A stretch of 37,455 nucleotides of DNA, from positions 1 to 37,455 of the forward strand of contig WLHF01000002.1 in assembly GCA_009702835.1 (NCBI GenBank). Direction: 5' to 3'. Positions within the stretch are counted from its first letter, which is position 1, and the number at the start of each line of letters is the position of its first letter. Source of the DNA: Actinomycetota bacterium. GTDB taxonomy: Bacteria > Actinomycetota > Actinomycetes > Nanopelagicales > Nanopelagicaceae. Both the position numbers and the translations under genes were made by a program. Positions 28,537 to 37,455 of this stretch are shown in pieces. The notes under the pieces were generated by a model, which saw only the letters and a list, made by a program, of their open reading frames with translations, did not search any database and had not been told where the DNA came from.

Positions 28537-29460
28537 TTAAGCCCGTGGATGGGCAGTTGCATAGCTCTCACGCACTTTATCTATCGTAATTAAAGTATAT
28601 ATCTGGGTTGTTGTAACTGATGCATGTCCAAGTAGCTCTTGCACTACACGTATATCTGCCCCTCCATCTAATAAGTGCGTTGCATATGAGTGTCTAAAGA
28701 CATGGGGAGATACTTTTTCGCTGATGCCTGTAGCCTGCGCCGCTTTTAGCACGATATTCCATGCACTTTGCCGGGTAAGACGTCCTCCTCTAGTGTTGAG
28801 AAATAGAGCCACATCCTTTGATGCGTTTTTTGCCGCAAGAGATGGGCGTATCCGAACAACGTAATCATCAATAGCTTTTGTGGCAAAAGAACCTAGAGGC
28901 ACAATTCGCTCCTTTGCTCCTTTGCCGCGTAGTTTTATAGTCGTAATCACGCCATCTTCGCTATCAACCGTTGCTATATCTGCGATGTTGATCCCGATCA
29001 ACTCGCTGACTCGTGCGCCACTACTATAAAGAAGTTCAAGTAAGGCGCGATCACGCAGTGTTATTGGCTCGCCCTCACGAAAGGCGGCATCTATCAAAGC
29101 GATAACCTGTTCTATCTCTAAGGCTTTGGGCAATCGCCGATTAGATTTCCCACTCACTAGCTCAAGCGTTGGATTTGCTAAACCTTTTTCAACCATCACA
29201 TGTCTAAAAAACATTCGTAAGGTGGATTGAACTCTGTTAAGGGAGGCTGGTGAGATCTGCAGCTTTCTTAAGCTCAGTTCAAAATCTGCGATAACTAGCG
29301 AATCAATACTCTCAACTGGCGTATTGGCTACAAATGCCGAGAACTTTGCTAAATCGCGGCGATATGCTGCAACCGTATTTAGCGATAAGCCTCGTTCAAT
29401 CGCACAGTAGTTAAGAAATGATTGTGCGAGAGAGTCAAAGTGCAACGTGCTTATATCCAT
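28537..29460 (-). CDS. xerD: site-specific tyrosine recombinase XerD
   Basis: FLNYCAIERGLSLNTVAAYRRDLAKF; LLYSSGARVSELIGINIADI; HVFRHSYATHLLDGGADIRVVQELLGHASVTTTQIYT (R-H-R-H-Y). ATG 29460 preferred over 29505. Confidence 0.95.
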   Translation of the reverse strand: MDISTLHFDSLAQSFLNYCAIERGLSLNTVAAYRRDLAKFSAFVANTPVESIDSLVIADFELSLRKLQISPASLNRVQSTLRMFFRHVMVEKGLANPTLELVSGKSNRRLPKALEIEQVIALIDAAFREGEPITLRDRALLELLYSSGARVSELIGINIADIATVDSEDGVITTIKLRGKGAKERIVPLGSFATKAIDDYVVRIRPSLAAKNASKDVALFLNTRGGRLTRQSAWNIVLKAAQATGISEKVSPHVFRHSYATHLLDGGADIRVVQELLGHASVTTTQIYTLITIDKVRESYATAHPRA

Positions 29461-30532
29461 GCGCCTCTGCCACGGCTGCGTAATAGATTTCACCGTTATG
29501 AACATTTAATCCCTTGGCAAGGTTCTTGTCCTTATTACAGGCCTCTCTCCAGCCAAAGTGTGCGATGGAAAGTGCATAGGGAAGTGTTGCATTAGTAAGG
29601 GCATATGTAGATGCAACCGGTACTGCACCCGGCATATTTGCCACGCAGTAAAAAACAGAGTTGTGGACCATATAAGTTGGCTCTGCATGTGTCGTTGGAC
29701 GGCTATCTTCAAAACAACCGCCTTGGTCAATTGCAATGTCGACTAGGACCGAGCCACTCTTCATCGATTTGACCAGAGCGTTTGACACTAACTTCGGTGC
29801 CTTCGCTCCGTGCACCAGAACTGCGCCGATTACTAAATCAGCTAAACGAACTTCGCGCTCAATGGCGTGAGCAGATGCAACGAGAGTCTTAATACGTCCA
29901 CCATAAATAGTGTCGATGTAGGCAAGACGATTAATAGATCGATCAATCACCGTAACATCAGCCCCCATTCCAACTGCAATCACCGCGGCATTTAATCCTG
30001 ATACTCCTCCGCCAATTACAACTACACGTCCAGGTGAAACTCCTGGCACTCCGCCAAGCAGAACTCCACGTCCACCATTGGGGCGCTGCAAAGCCGTTGC
30101 GCCAACCTGAGTTGCTAGGCGTCCCGCAACTTCGCTCATTGGAGCTAGCAAGGGAAGCGTTCCATTAACTTCAACCGTCTCATATGCAATCGCTGTTGTT
30201 CCAGATGCAATGAGAGCATCGGTACAAGGCTTAGATGCAGCAAGATGTAGATAGGTAAAAATCGTCTGTTCGCGACGCATCTTTGGATACTCAATTGCGA
30301 TCGGCTCTTTGACTTTAAGAATGAGCTGCGCCGTGCTCCAGACTGCATCGGCATCTGCAACAATTTTTGCTCCAGCTGCAATAAAATCTTCATTGGTCAA
30401 GGATGAGCCAACTCCTGCACCGTCTTCGATTATTACGCTATGTCCTGCGGCGACGAACTCGCTCACGCCTTCGGGTGTGATCGCAACGCGGGATTCGTGC
30501 ACCTTGATCTCTTTAGGAACTCCTACGATCAT
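29435..30532 (-). CDS. ald: alanine dehydrogenase
   Basis: [83 protein letters not shown]; overlaps xerD start. Confidence 0.96.
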   Translation of the reverse strand: MIVGVPKEIKVHESRVAITPEGVSEFVAAGHSVIIEDGAGVGSSLTNEDFIAAGAKIVADADAVWSTAQLILKVKEPIAIEYPKMRREQTIFTYLHLAASKPCTDALIASGTTAIAYETVEVNGTLPLLAPMSEVAGRLATQVGATALQRPNGGRGVLLGGVPGVSPGRVVVIGGGVSGLNAAVIAVGMGADVTVIDRSINRLAYIDTIYGGRIKTLVASAHAIEREVRLADLVIGAVLVHGAKAPKLVSNALVKSMKSGSVLVDIAIDQGGCFEDSRPTTHAEPTYMVHNSVFYCVANMPGAVPVASTYALTNATLPYALSIAHFGWREACNKDKNLAKGLNVHNGEIYYAAVAEAHGYKHVAL

Positions 30533-30539
30533 GTGAACG

Positions 30540-32171
30540 TTAACCTTTCGCTGCTACCGCCGCTGCGATTAATCCAACAAAGAGTGGATGAGGTCGAGTT
30601 GGACGAGATCGAAGCTCTGGATGAGCTTGCGTACCGATGTAGTAAGGATGCACCTCTTGAGGTAGTTCTACAAACTCAACTAGGTTGCGCTCTTTAAAGA
30701 AACCAGAGAATACAAGGCCTGCCGATGAGATCGCATCACGATAGGCGTTATTAACCTCATATCGATGACGGTGGCGCTCTGATATCTGGAGCGATCCATA
30801 AACCTTCGCAACCATTGAGCCTGAGCTTAAATCGGCCGTGTAGAGACCCAGTCGCATTGTGCCGCCCATATCCTCTTTACCGGCGACGACATCTTTTTGA
30901 TCCTCCATAGTTGCAATAACTGGAGTTCCCGTATCTGAAAACTCCGCTGAAATGGCATCTTTAATGCCGGCTAAGTTTCGCGCAGCTTCTATAACCATGC
31001 ATTGGAGTCCTAAACACAGACCTAAAGTTGGAATCCTATTTTCACGGGCATAGGTAAGTGCACCGACTTTTCCTTCAATGCCACGGATTCCAAATCCACC
31101 AGGAACACAGATTGCATCTACATTCGCCAGATTCTTGGCAGCACCAACAGGTGTTTCACACTCATCACTTGCAATCCAAACGATTTCAATCTTTGCCGCA
31201 TTCGCAAAGCCACCTGCCCGTAAAGCCTCAGAGACTGAGAGATAGGCATCTGGCAAATCAATATATTTACCGACTAAACCGACTCGAACATGATGCTTAG
31301 GGTGATGAACTTTTTCAAGCAAATCATCCCATTCTCCCCATACAACCTCATGGCTCTTAAGCCCCAGGCGTTGGACGACATAGGCATCCAAACCCTCGGC
31401 ATGCAGAACCTTAGGAATGTCGTAGATCGATGGTGCATCGACAGCTGCTACGACGGCCGCTAAATCAACATCGCACATCAATGAAATCTTTTTCTTAACT
31501 GATAATGGAATCTCTCGATCAGAACGTAAAACGATTGCATCGGGTGCAATTCCGATGCTTCGTAGTGCAACTACTGAGTGCTGGGTTGGCTTAGTTTTTA
31601 ACTCACCCGATGGTCCGATATACGGCACTAATGAGACATGAAGATAGAAGACATTATCCCGGCCAACCTCTTGGCGAATCTGCCGGGCCGCCTCTAAAAA
31701 TGGTTGGGATTCAATGTCTCCTACAGTGCCACCGATTTCAGTAATAACGATATCGATATCGGGTGCTGCCATCGCGCGGATACGCTCTTTAATCTCATTT
31801 GTAATATGAGGAATTACCTGAACGGTCTCCCCTAGATACTCACCACGACGCTCACGTGCAATCACACGCGAGTAGACCTGACCCGTAGTGACGTTGGCAG
31901 AGCCATGCAGATTGGTATCTAAGAAGCGCTCGTAATGTCCGATATCTAAATCAGTTTCAGCGCCATCATCGGTAACGAAGACCTCACCGTGTTGAAATGG
32001 ATTCATAGTGCCAGGATCAACGTTTAGATAGGGGTCGAGTTTTTGCATAGTCACTCGAAGTCCCCGGGCCACTAGTAATCTGCCAAGAGATGAGGCGGTG
32101 AGTCCTTTACCAAGAGATGAGGCGACTCCGCCTGTTACAAAGAGATGCTTCGTCACATGTTGCTGGCCCAT
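30540..32171 (-). CDS. pyrG: CTP synthase
   Basis: [65 protein letters not shown]; GATase [20 protein letters not shown] 32171 preferred. Confidence 0.98.
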   Translation of the reverse strand: MGQQHVTKHLFVTGGVASSLGKGLTASSLGRLLVARGLRVTMQKLDPYLNVDPGTMNPFQHGEVFVTDDGAETDLDIGHYERFLDTNLHGSANVTTGQVYSRVIARERRGEYLGETVQVIPHITNEIKERIRAMAAPDIDIVITEIGGTVGDIESQPFLEAARQIRQEVGRDNVFYLHVSLVPYIGPSGELKTKPTQHSVVALRSIGIAPDAIVLRSDREIPLSVKKKISLMCDVDLAAVVAAVDAPSIYDIPKVLHAEGLDAYVVQRLGLKSHEVVWGEWDDLLEKVHHPKHHVRVGLVGKYIDLPDAYLSVSEALRAGGFANAAKIEIVWIASDECETPVGAAKNLANVDAICVPGGFGIRGIEGKVGALTYARENRIPTLGLCLGLQCMVIEAARNLAGIKDAISAEFSDTGTPVIATMEDQKDVVAGKEDMGGTMRLGLYTADLSSGSMVAKVYGSLQISERHRHRYEVNNAYRDAISSAGLVFSGFFKERNLVEFVELPQEVHPYYIGTQAHPELRSRPTRPHPLFVGLIAAAVAAKG

Positions 32172-32206
32172 GGAAGACAAACCTATCACTTTTTATAGCA
32201 GCCCTC

Positions 32207-33925
32207 TTACACCCTCAGAGAGAGTAGCTCTGCGGCGTGTTCGCGCGCACTTGTGGAGCTCTCAAAACCTGCCAACATGCGTGCAATCTCTTCGATTCGT
32301 TCATCGCCCTCAACTTTTCGAACATCGCTTTGAGTGACCGATCCATTGCTGTCCTTTGTTACTACAAAATGTGAATCGGCCCATGCCGCCACCTGTGGCA
32401 GATGTGTAACTACGATTACTTGTGCATGGCGTGAGAGTGCGTGAAGTCTGCGACCAACTTCGATCGCCGCCTTTCCGCCAACTCCAGCATCAACCTCGTC
32501 AAAGACATAAGTACCAACGGGATGCGAAGCTGCAATCACTACCTCTAATGCCAACATCACACGCGACATTTCCCCACCACTTGCACCTTTTGCAAGTGCC
32601 ACAAGCGGTGCATCTTTATGCGATGAGATATACATCGCTACATCATCACAACCAAGTGCGGTGAAATCCGACTCTTTCAGCGACAAGTAGTCAGCGCTCT
32701 CAACGTGGAGAGAGAACTCTGTATGCGGCATCGATAATTGTTGAATCTCGACAGTAACTTCTGCACTCAATCTCTTACCTGCTTCAATGCGCACATGTGT
32801 GAGCTCTTTAGCAGATGCAACCAATGCCTTCTTTATTACAAGAAGATCTGACTCCATCTCTTTGAGGCGATTATCGCCCCCCTCTAAATCTGAGATCGAG
32901 TTTGCCGAAGATGCAAAGCGTTCGACTAGAAGATCTGCCTCAATATCTATCGCAGATGAACCACCGTATCTCTTTATCAAGGATGTGATTTCAGCTTTGC
33001 GTGCGTTCAGATAATCTAGGCGTACTGGATCTGCCTCTAACGAGTGCATATATCCCGCTAATGCGCCACGAGCTTCATCGATTAAAAAAAAGCCCTCGCT
33101 CAACTGTGTGTAGATGGCATCTAAAGCCAAGTCTTTTGAGCGCGCGATCTCCAGAGATTTTCGAGCAATACCGACTGAGGTAAGCGAGCCGCTCTCTTCA
33201 TCCTCGATCGCGTTAGTGGCCTTAGCACCGGCGATTCGAAGCTCTTCAACATTGGATAAACGATCGATATCGGCGTTGATTTGGGTGTATTCGCCAGATT
33301 CCAATTTGAGTTTTGTTAAGGCCGATACAAACTCTCGTAGTTCTCCTAACTCTTGATCGAGCTTGTCAATACTTTTTTTTAACGCAGTGATACGTGATTT
33401 CAACCCATGATATTGGGCTAGGAGATCCGAGTACGAGGCCATGGCAACGTTGAAATCACTTCCCGCATATCTATCTAATAACTCTCGCTGTCTTGCCGAT
33501 TTACTAATATGTATATTTGCTGCTTGTGCATGTACTTCAACTAATAGTTGACTAACTGCGGCCAAGGTGCTTGCCGTTACAGATACTCCGTTACTGGTGG
33601 CCTTGCTCTTGCCATCACTTGTTACTGAACGAGTGATTATCAACTCGCCATCTTCAACTATGACGCCACACTCATCAAAGAATCTGCTGCTAGATAATGG
33701 CACCGTAAAGCGGCCGCTGGCAATCAATCTTTCGCTGCCTTTTCGAACCAAGGCACTATCGCTCTTGCCCCCTAAAATTAAATTCAGAGCAGTTAAAATC
33801 ATGGTCTTTCCTGCTCCAGTCTCACCTGAGAGAACGGTTAATCCCTTTGAAATCTCTAGCGTGGCCTGATCAATGACACCGATAGATCGAATCGTTATCT
33901 CATCGAGAAAAGTGCGCTCACTCAC
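32207..33925 (-). CDS. recN: DNA repair protein RecN
   Basis: LDEITIRSIGVIDQATLEISKGLTVLSGETGAGKTMILTALNLILGGKSDSALVRKG; GASGGEMSRVMLALEVV (ABC signature); VFDEVDAGVGGKAA. Confidence 0.96.
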   Translation of the reverse strand: MSERTFLDEITIRSIGVIDQATLEISKGLTVLSGETGAGKTMILTALNLILGGKSDSALVRKGSERLIASGRFTVPLSSSRFFDECGVIVEDGELIITRSVTSDGKSKATSNGVSVTASTLAAVSQLLVEVHAQAANIHISKSARQRELLDRYAGSDFNVAMASYSDLLAQYHGLKSRITALKKSIDKLDQELGELREFVSALTKLKLESGEYTQINADIDRLSNVEELRIAGAKATNAIEDEESGSLTSVGIARKSLEIARSKDLALDAIYTQLSEGFFLIDEARGALAGYMHSLEADPVRLDYLNARKAEITSLIKRYGGSSAIDIEADLLVERFASSANSISDLEGGDNRLKEMESDLLVIKKALVASAKELTHVRIEAGKRLSAEVTVEIQQLSMPHTEFSLHVESADYLSLKESDFTALGCDDVAMYISSHKDAPLVALAKGASGGEMSRVMLALEVVIAASHPVGTYVFDEVDAGVGGKAAIEVGRRLHALSRHAQVIVVTHLPQVAAWADSHFVVTKDSNGSVTQSDVRKVEGDERIEEIARMLAGFESSTSAREHAAELLSLRV

Positions 33926-34769
33926 CGCGCCAGCCTTGGATTGGAAGTTTGAACTTTGCTACCAATCGATCGCTAAAAAGAGTCTTACTTAAGTGGGCAA
34001 GGCGGACAATGCCGGCATCCTTAGTAATGTGTACTCGATCACCCTCGATGAGTTGGAAATTGCGGAGTGAATCGGCCGATAACAAAGCGTGTTGGGATTC
34101 GATTCGGACAACTATCTGCGACTGCGTTGAGATTACTAGAGGGCGCGAGAAGAGAGCATGTGCTGAGATAGGCACAACAACTAAGGCATCAACCTCAGGC
34201 CATACAACAGGGCCCCCGGCAGAGAAGGCATAGGCCGTTGAACCCGTTGGCGTAGAACAGATAAGTCCATCGCAACCCCAACGAGAGATCGGGCGCTCAT
34301 CGATCTCTAAAAATAGTTCTACCATCGTGGCCTGTTCTCGCTCAACCGTTACCTCATTAAGTGCCCATCCATGCGCAACTTCGGCGCCTTTACGAACAAC
34401 TGAATACTTTAAAGTCATACGGGGGTCAATTACATATTTCTTATGAACGACTGAATCAACGACAACCTCTAAACTTACTTTTTCGACTTCTGCTAAGAAG
34501 CCAACATTGCCAAGATTCACCCCTAGCAATGGAATTTGATGTACCCGCGTCACTTCGGCCGCTCGCAATATTGTGCCATCTCCACCGAGTACCAGTGCTA
34601 CCTCTAATTCAGGTAAATCTGCAATCGTGCACTTTGTTATGCCATCAACATCAATCTCTGAAATAGTAAAGAGATTAAATCCAGCTGCTCGTAAATCGGC
34701 AGATAGTTTTATCGTCGCATCAACTGCCTGAGCCCGCGTTGGATTACAAACAATCAATAGATTGCGCAT
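33918..34769 (-). CDS. nadK: NAD kinase
   Basis: VALVLGGDGTILRAAEV (GGDG), GVNLGNVGFLAEVE, CDGLICSTPTGSTAYAFSAGGPVVWPEVDALVVVPI. ATG 34769 preferred over 34841; TAATG overlap with tlyA. Confidence 0.96.
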   Translation of the reverse strand: MRNLLIVCNPTRAQAVDATIKLSADLRAAGFNLFTISEIDVDGITKCTIADLPELEVALVLGGDGTILRAAEVTRVHQIPLLGVNLGNVGFLAEVEKVSLEVVVDSVVHKKYVIDPRMTLKYSVVRKGAEVAHGWALNEVTVEREQATMVELFLEIDERPISRWGCDGLICSTPTGSTAYAFSAGGPVVWPEVDALVVVPISAHALFSRPLVISTQSQIVVRIESQHALLSADSLRNFQLIEGDRVHITKDAGIVRLAHLSKTLFSDRLVAKFKLPIQGWRGE

Positions 34770-35557
34770 TATGCAGGCCCCTCTGCAATCGCTTGATCTA
34801 AGGCATCGATATCTATCGCTGGTGCTCCACGACGGAGCCACAAAAAGTATTCAACATTTCCGGCCGGGCCTGGTAGAGGACTTGCAGCGATCAACATTGT
34901 TCCAAGCCCTACGTCATATGCAGAATCGGCTACATCAATAACGGCAGATTTACGAAGGGCGGGATCGCGCACAACTCCCCCTGCACCTAATTTCTCCCGG
35001 CCTACCTCAAACTGTGGTTTGACCATCACCACGTAATCGGCCTCGGGCTTTGAAACTGCGGCAAGGGCTGGAAGAACTAAGGTCAATGAGATAAAGGATA
35101 AATCTGCTACGACTAAATCTATCGGCTCTCCAACGACTTCACCCGTTAAATGTCTAATATTGGTGCGATCTAAGATACTAACGCGCTCATCTTGTCGCAG
35201 TGCCCATGCAAGCTGTCCGTAACCCACATCAACTGCAACTACGTGAGCGGCGCCTCTGCGAAGGAGAACATCTGTAAAGCCACCTGTAGATGCACCTGCA
35301 TCTAAGCAGCGCTTGCCTTCAACAATCACGCCCGCGAAGGAATCTAAGGCGCCAGCTAACTTATGCCCGCCTCGAGAGACAAAGTCGTCGCGCTTTCCAG
35401 CCAGTTTTATCGAAGTTTCGGCATCGACCATCGTTGCCGGTTTAGTCGCTGGAATGCCATTGACCAAGACCGAACGCGATTCGATGAGATCAGATGCATT
35501 CTCGCGTGAGCGCGCAAGTTCGCGTCGAACGAGTTCGGCATCTAGTCGTGTCTTCAT
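34769..35557 (-). CDS. tlyA: TlyA family RNA methyltransferase (S4 + FtsJ-like)
   Basis: TRLDAELVRRELARSRENASDLIESRSVLVNG; FVSRGGHKLAGALDSF; CLDAGASTGGFTDVLLRRGAAHVVAVDVGYGQL. Confidence 0.95.
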   Translation of the reverse strand: MKTRLDAELVRRELARSRENASDLIESRSVLVNGIPATKPATMVDAETSIKLAGKRDDFVSRGGHKLAGALDSFAGVIVEGKRCLDAGASTGGFTDVLLRRGAAHVVAVDVGYGQLAWALRQDERVSILDRTNIRHLTGEVVGEPIDLVVADLSFISLTLVLPALAAVSKPEADYVVMVKPQFEVGREKLGAGGVVRDPALRKSAVIDVADSAYDVGLGTMLIAASPLPGPAGNVEYFLWLRRGAPAIDIDALDQAIAEGPA

Positions 35558-35571
35558 ATCGTTAAGACCTA

Positions 35572-35730
35572 TTACAGCCCATCGATAGATGAGAGAGCTG
35601 TAGCGAGTTTGGTATGTAACTCCTCGAAGCGTTGGGCGTGGTCGTTGATCTGCAGGGAATCGATCTCGACTAGCTCATTACGTATCTCTTCGACCAGGCC
35701 CTCACCGTCGACTACATCTTCCTGGTTCAT
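35572..35730 (-). CDS. 52-aa acidic small protein (absent from the supplied ORF track)
   Basis: Own translation: MNQEDVVDGEGLVEEIRNELVEIDSLQINDHAQRFEELHTKLATALSSIDGL*; ATG overlaps TGA of upstream gene (ATGA, coupling). Position corresponds to a small conserved ORF (Rv1693-like) next to tlyA in mycobacteria. Confidence 0.75.
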   Translation of the reverse strand: MNQEDVVDGEGLVEEIRNELVEIDSLQINDHAQRFEELHTKLATALSSIDGL

Positions 35731-36071
35731 TTACTGGCCACCTTTTTGCGCGTAGTTTTCTTCGAAGTGGTTTTCTTTACAGTAGTTTTTTTAGGGCTCT
35801 TCTTTTTAACAGTTGAGTCTTTGGAAGTGGCTCTCACAGGAGTCGATTTTAACCGAGCAACCTCTTCTTTGAGCGCTTCGAACTCGCCACGCTTAACAAA
35901 TCCCATCTTGGTCACTGAGCGCTCAACCTCATCTTCAATCTTTACCTTCAGCGCCTCACCACCTTCGCGCATCCAAGCATTAACGGCAGCTGCAACCTCG
36001 GTTGCACTCTTTTCGCCATCGCTCACCTTTGTAAGGTAGGTACGAAGCGTTGAAAAAATATCATTAGCCAT
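35727..36071 (-). CDS. coiled-coil (phasin/UbiK-like) protein with Lys-rich histone-H1-like tail
   Basis: KMGFVKRGEFEALKEEVARLK coiled-coil motif; tail KKKSPKKTTVKKTTSKKTTRKKVASK. Confidence 0.75.
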   Translation of the reverse strand: MANDIFSTLRTYLTKVSDGEKSATEVAAAVNAWMREGGEALKVKIEDEVERSVTKMGFVKRGEFEALKEEVARLKSTPVRATSKDSTVKKKSPKKTTVKKTTSKKTTRKKVASK

Positions 36072-36085
36072 AGGGCTAAGAGTAC

Positions 36086-36424
36086 CTATATCCGCCTAAT
36101 CTCTATCGCTTCTACTTGCCAGCGGCTAGCGAGACCGCTAGCTGCCTTCCAGAAACGCCTATGAATACTGCCCGATACTTCAATCCATTCATCACTCTTA
36201 AGGCTCAGTGCGCTACGCCGTGATTTCGCACTCCAAGCAGCTATATCCAAGGTGTCGACCCCCTCACCCTTTTCGCGAGAGACGATGAGTCGAAACTCAA
36301 CGATTTTATCTCCGCTGGGTAGCTCTTTTTCGATTGCAGGAGCCGATACCCTGCCGCGCAGTAAGAGATCGTTGAGTGAGTAATCAATCTCTACCTCATC
36401 CTGTGCGATTTTTTTCTTGGCCAT
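36086..36424 (-). CDS. single-stranded DNA-binding protein-like OB-fold protein, tailless
   Basis: NDLLLRGRVSAPAIEKELPSGDKIVEFRLIVSRE...DTLDIAAWSAKSRRSALSLKSDEWIEVSGSIHRRFWKAASGLASRWQVEAIEIRRI; SSB-like core without acidic C-terminal tip. Confidence 0.75.
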   Translation of the reverse strand: MAKKKIAQDEVEIDYSLNDLLLRGRVSAPAIEKELPSGDKIVEFRLIVSREKGEGVDTLDIAAWSAKSRRSALSLKSDEWIEVSGSIHRRFWKAASGLASRWQVEAIEIRRI

Positions 36425-36430
36425 AATTAA

Positions 36431-36455
36431 ACCTCCGAATAAGTTACATGGAGGT
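36431..36455 (-). promoter_or_regulatory. Candidate SD-sequestering hairpin in the leader of the SSB-like gene
   Basis: mRNA-sense ACCTCC-ATGTAACTTATTC-GGAGGT-TTAATT-ATG: the 6-nt SD GGAGGT, 6 nt before the start codon, is perfectly complementary to ACCTCC 13 nt upstream. Confidence 0.55.
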
Positions 36456-36520
36456 GCAGAGTTACTTATCGCTCTGACATAAGAAGCTGCGAACTAGGTC
36501 ATGCTGTGTATATCGTGGCT

Positions 36521-37372
36521 TTAGATACGCTCGCCCGCATCGGTCATCTCATCGACATCAAGGGCGGCGCACTTTGTGAACCACTCTCTAGCTTCCTTGC
36601 CTCGACCTGCAGCATCTAGCGCATCGGCGTATGCATAGCGAAGTCGCACCGCCCAATCTTCACTCTCATTCGACAATTCCTTACACGTCAAGGTAACTAC
36701 GGCTGCATCGAGTTCACCTAAATCACGACGGGCACCTGATGCAACAATGCGCATTTCTATTTCTTCGGGTTTTGCTAATCGTTTTACTTCAGGAGAGCCG
36801 GCAAGTGCTAATGCTTTGAGTGGATTGCCAAGACCGCGTTCGCAATCTGCCATGACGGGCCACATCGTTACATCCCCAGATATTCGATGAGCGGCGCGAA
36901 GCTCTTTTAAAGCAATCTCATAGAAGCCCGCGCGATATGCAGCAAGTCCAGCAGATTCACGAACAACTGCTAACCGTCCGGCGTGATGAGCTGCGGCAAC
37001 TCCATGTTTGTGTGCAAGCAGTGGATCGCTATCTGCATAGAGTGCTAAACACTCTAAATGTCGTGCAACAACTTTTGCATTCTCTGGCGATAGTGAGAGA
37101 AGTTCGGCGCGTAGCGATTTATCGAGCTCCTCCCCCGTAATCTCTTCTGGAATATCGGGTTCGAATATTCGTGGGCGCAGACGCGATTGATCGCGATCTA
37201 TCGGTGCAGACCTGGTGCCGCGAGGATCGCTTCCATCACGTGTTTGACGAGGTGCACCTGCGCGCGTATTAGATCCGCCGCGAGCTGGTAAATCCTCACG
37301 CCGGCGTGAACTATTTGGCCCTGATGGCTTGGATGAAGAGGGGCGTGATGGAGCTCTCTCTTTATTCTCCAT
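36521..37372 (-). CDS. tetratricopeptide-repeat-like protein (Rv1691-like)
   Basis: Disordered R/P/S-rich N-terminus then helical repeats (AGLAAYRAGFYEIALKELRAAHRISGD..., RLRYAYADALDAAGRGKEAREWFTKCAALD). Confidence 0.8.
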   Translation of the reverse strand: MENKERAPSRPSSSKPSGPNSSRRREDLPARGGSNTRAGAPRQTRDGSDPRGTRSAPIDRDQSRLRPRIFEPDIPEEITGEELDKSLRAELLSLSPENAKVVARHLECLALYADSDPLLAHKHGVAAAHHAGRLAVVRESAGLAAYRAGFYEIALKELRAAHRISGDVTMWPVMADCERGLGNPLKALALAGSPEVKRLAKPEEIEMRIVASGARRDLGELDAAVVTLTCKELSNESEDWAVRLRYAYADALDAAGRGKEAREWFTKCAALDVDEMTDAGERI

Positions 37373-37421
37373 TGTTTACTCCCTTCATCAATAATTATCT
37401 ACAGATTAATTCTAGAGAAAT

Positions 37422-37454
37422 AAAAAAGGGGCGCTGGTTAAAGCGCCCCTTTTT
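37422..37454. terminator. Rho-independent, potentially bidirectional terminator
   Basis: AAAAAAGGGGCGC-TGGTTAAA-GCGCCCCTTTTT: 7-bp GC stem extended by A/T run, T-tract on both strands. Confidence 0.9.
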
Positions 37455-37455
37455 A

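Noticed and set aside
31058-34666. + strand ORFs (31058-31300, 32422-32664, 33114-33356, 33567-33869, 34361-34666) opposite pyrG/recN/nadK
   Set aside because: Unusual composition (His/Leu/Ser-rich) and fully overlapped by confident core genes; treated as spurious.
1-37455. Mobile element / prophage insertion near dif (common for XerCD-exploiting elements)
   Set aside because: No transposase, phage or IMEX-like genes, no second dif-like copy noticed; genes flanking dif are core metabolic genes.

Overview
The window is a compact, almost fully coding actinobacterial chromosome segment. Gene content and order resemble Mycobacterium/Streptomyces core loci. The modest GC and minimal intergenic space suggest a streamlined actinobacterium, possibly a freshwater Nanopelagicales/acI-type organism (inference). 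Genes at ~5.8-15.1 kb are on +, and almost all genes at 15.1-37.4 kb are on -. The two blocks converge on a 64-bp gap between lnt and gcvP that contains AACGCCGATAATGTACATTATGTAAAGT (15071-15098), a near-textbook actinobacterial dif (XerCD) site. I therefore read the window as the replication terminus. xerD, scpA/scpB and a ParA plus ribbon-helix-helix-like pair also lie in the window. Other leads: trmI abuts pafB, with the Pup-proteasome cluster absent from its usual place. An AT-rich 270-bp gap carries repeated ATCGAT and ATGCAAGCG motifs. G-rich hexamers (GGGGGA) point toward dif on both arms. An SSB-like gene has a perfect anti-Shine-Dalgarno hairpin in its leader. The GarA/OdhI homologue has an altered phospho-motif. 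There is a fused Cmk-Der protein and an unannotated 52-aa ORF. No CRISPR array, rRNA, tRNA, transposon or prophage was recognised. All product names come from reading the translations; no database search was run.
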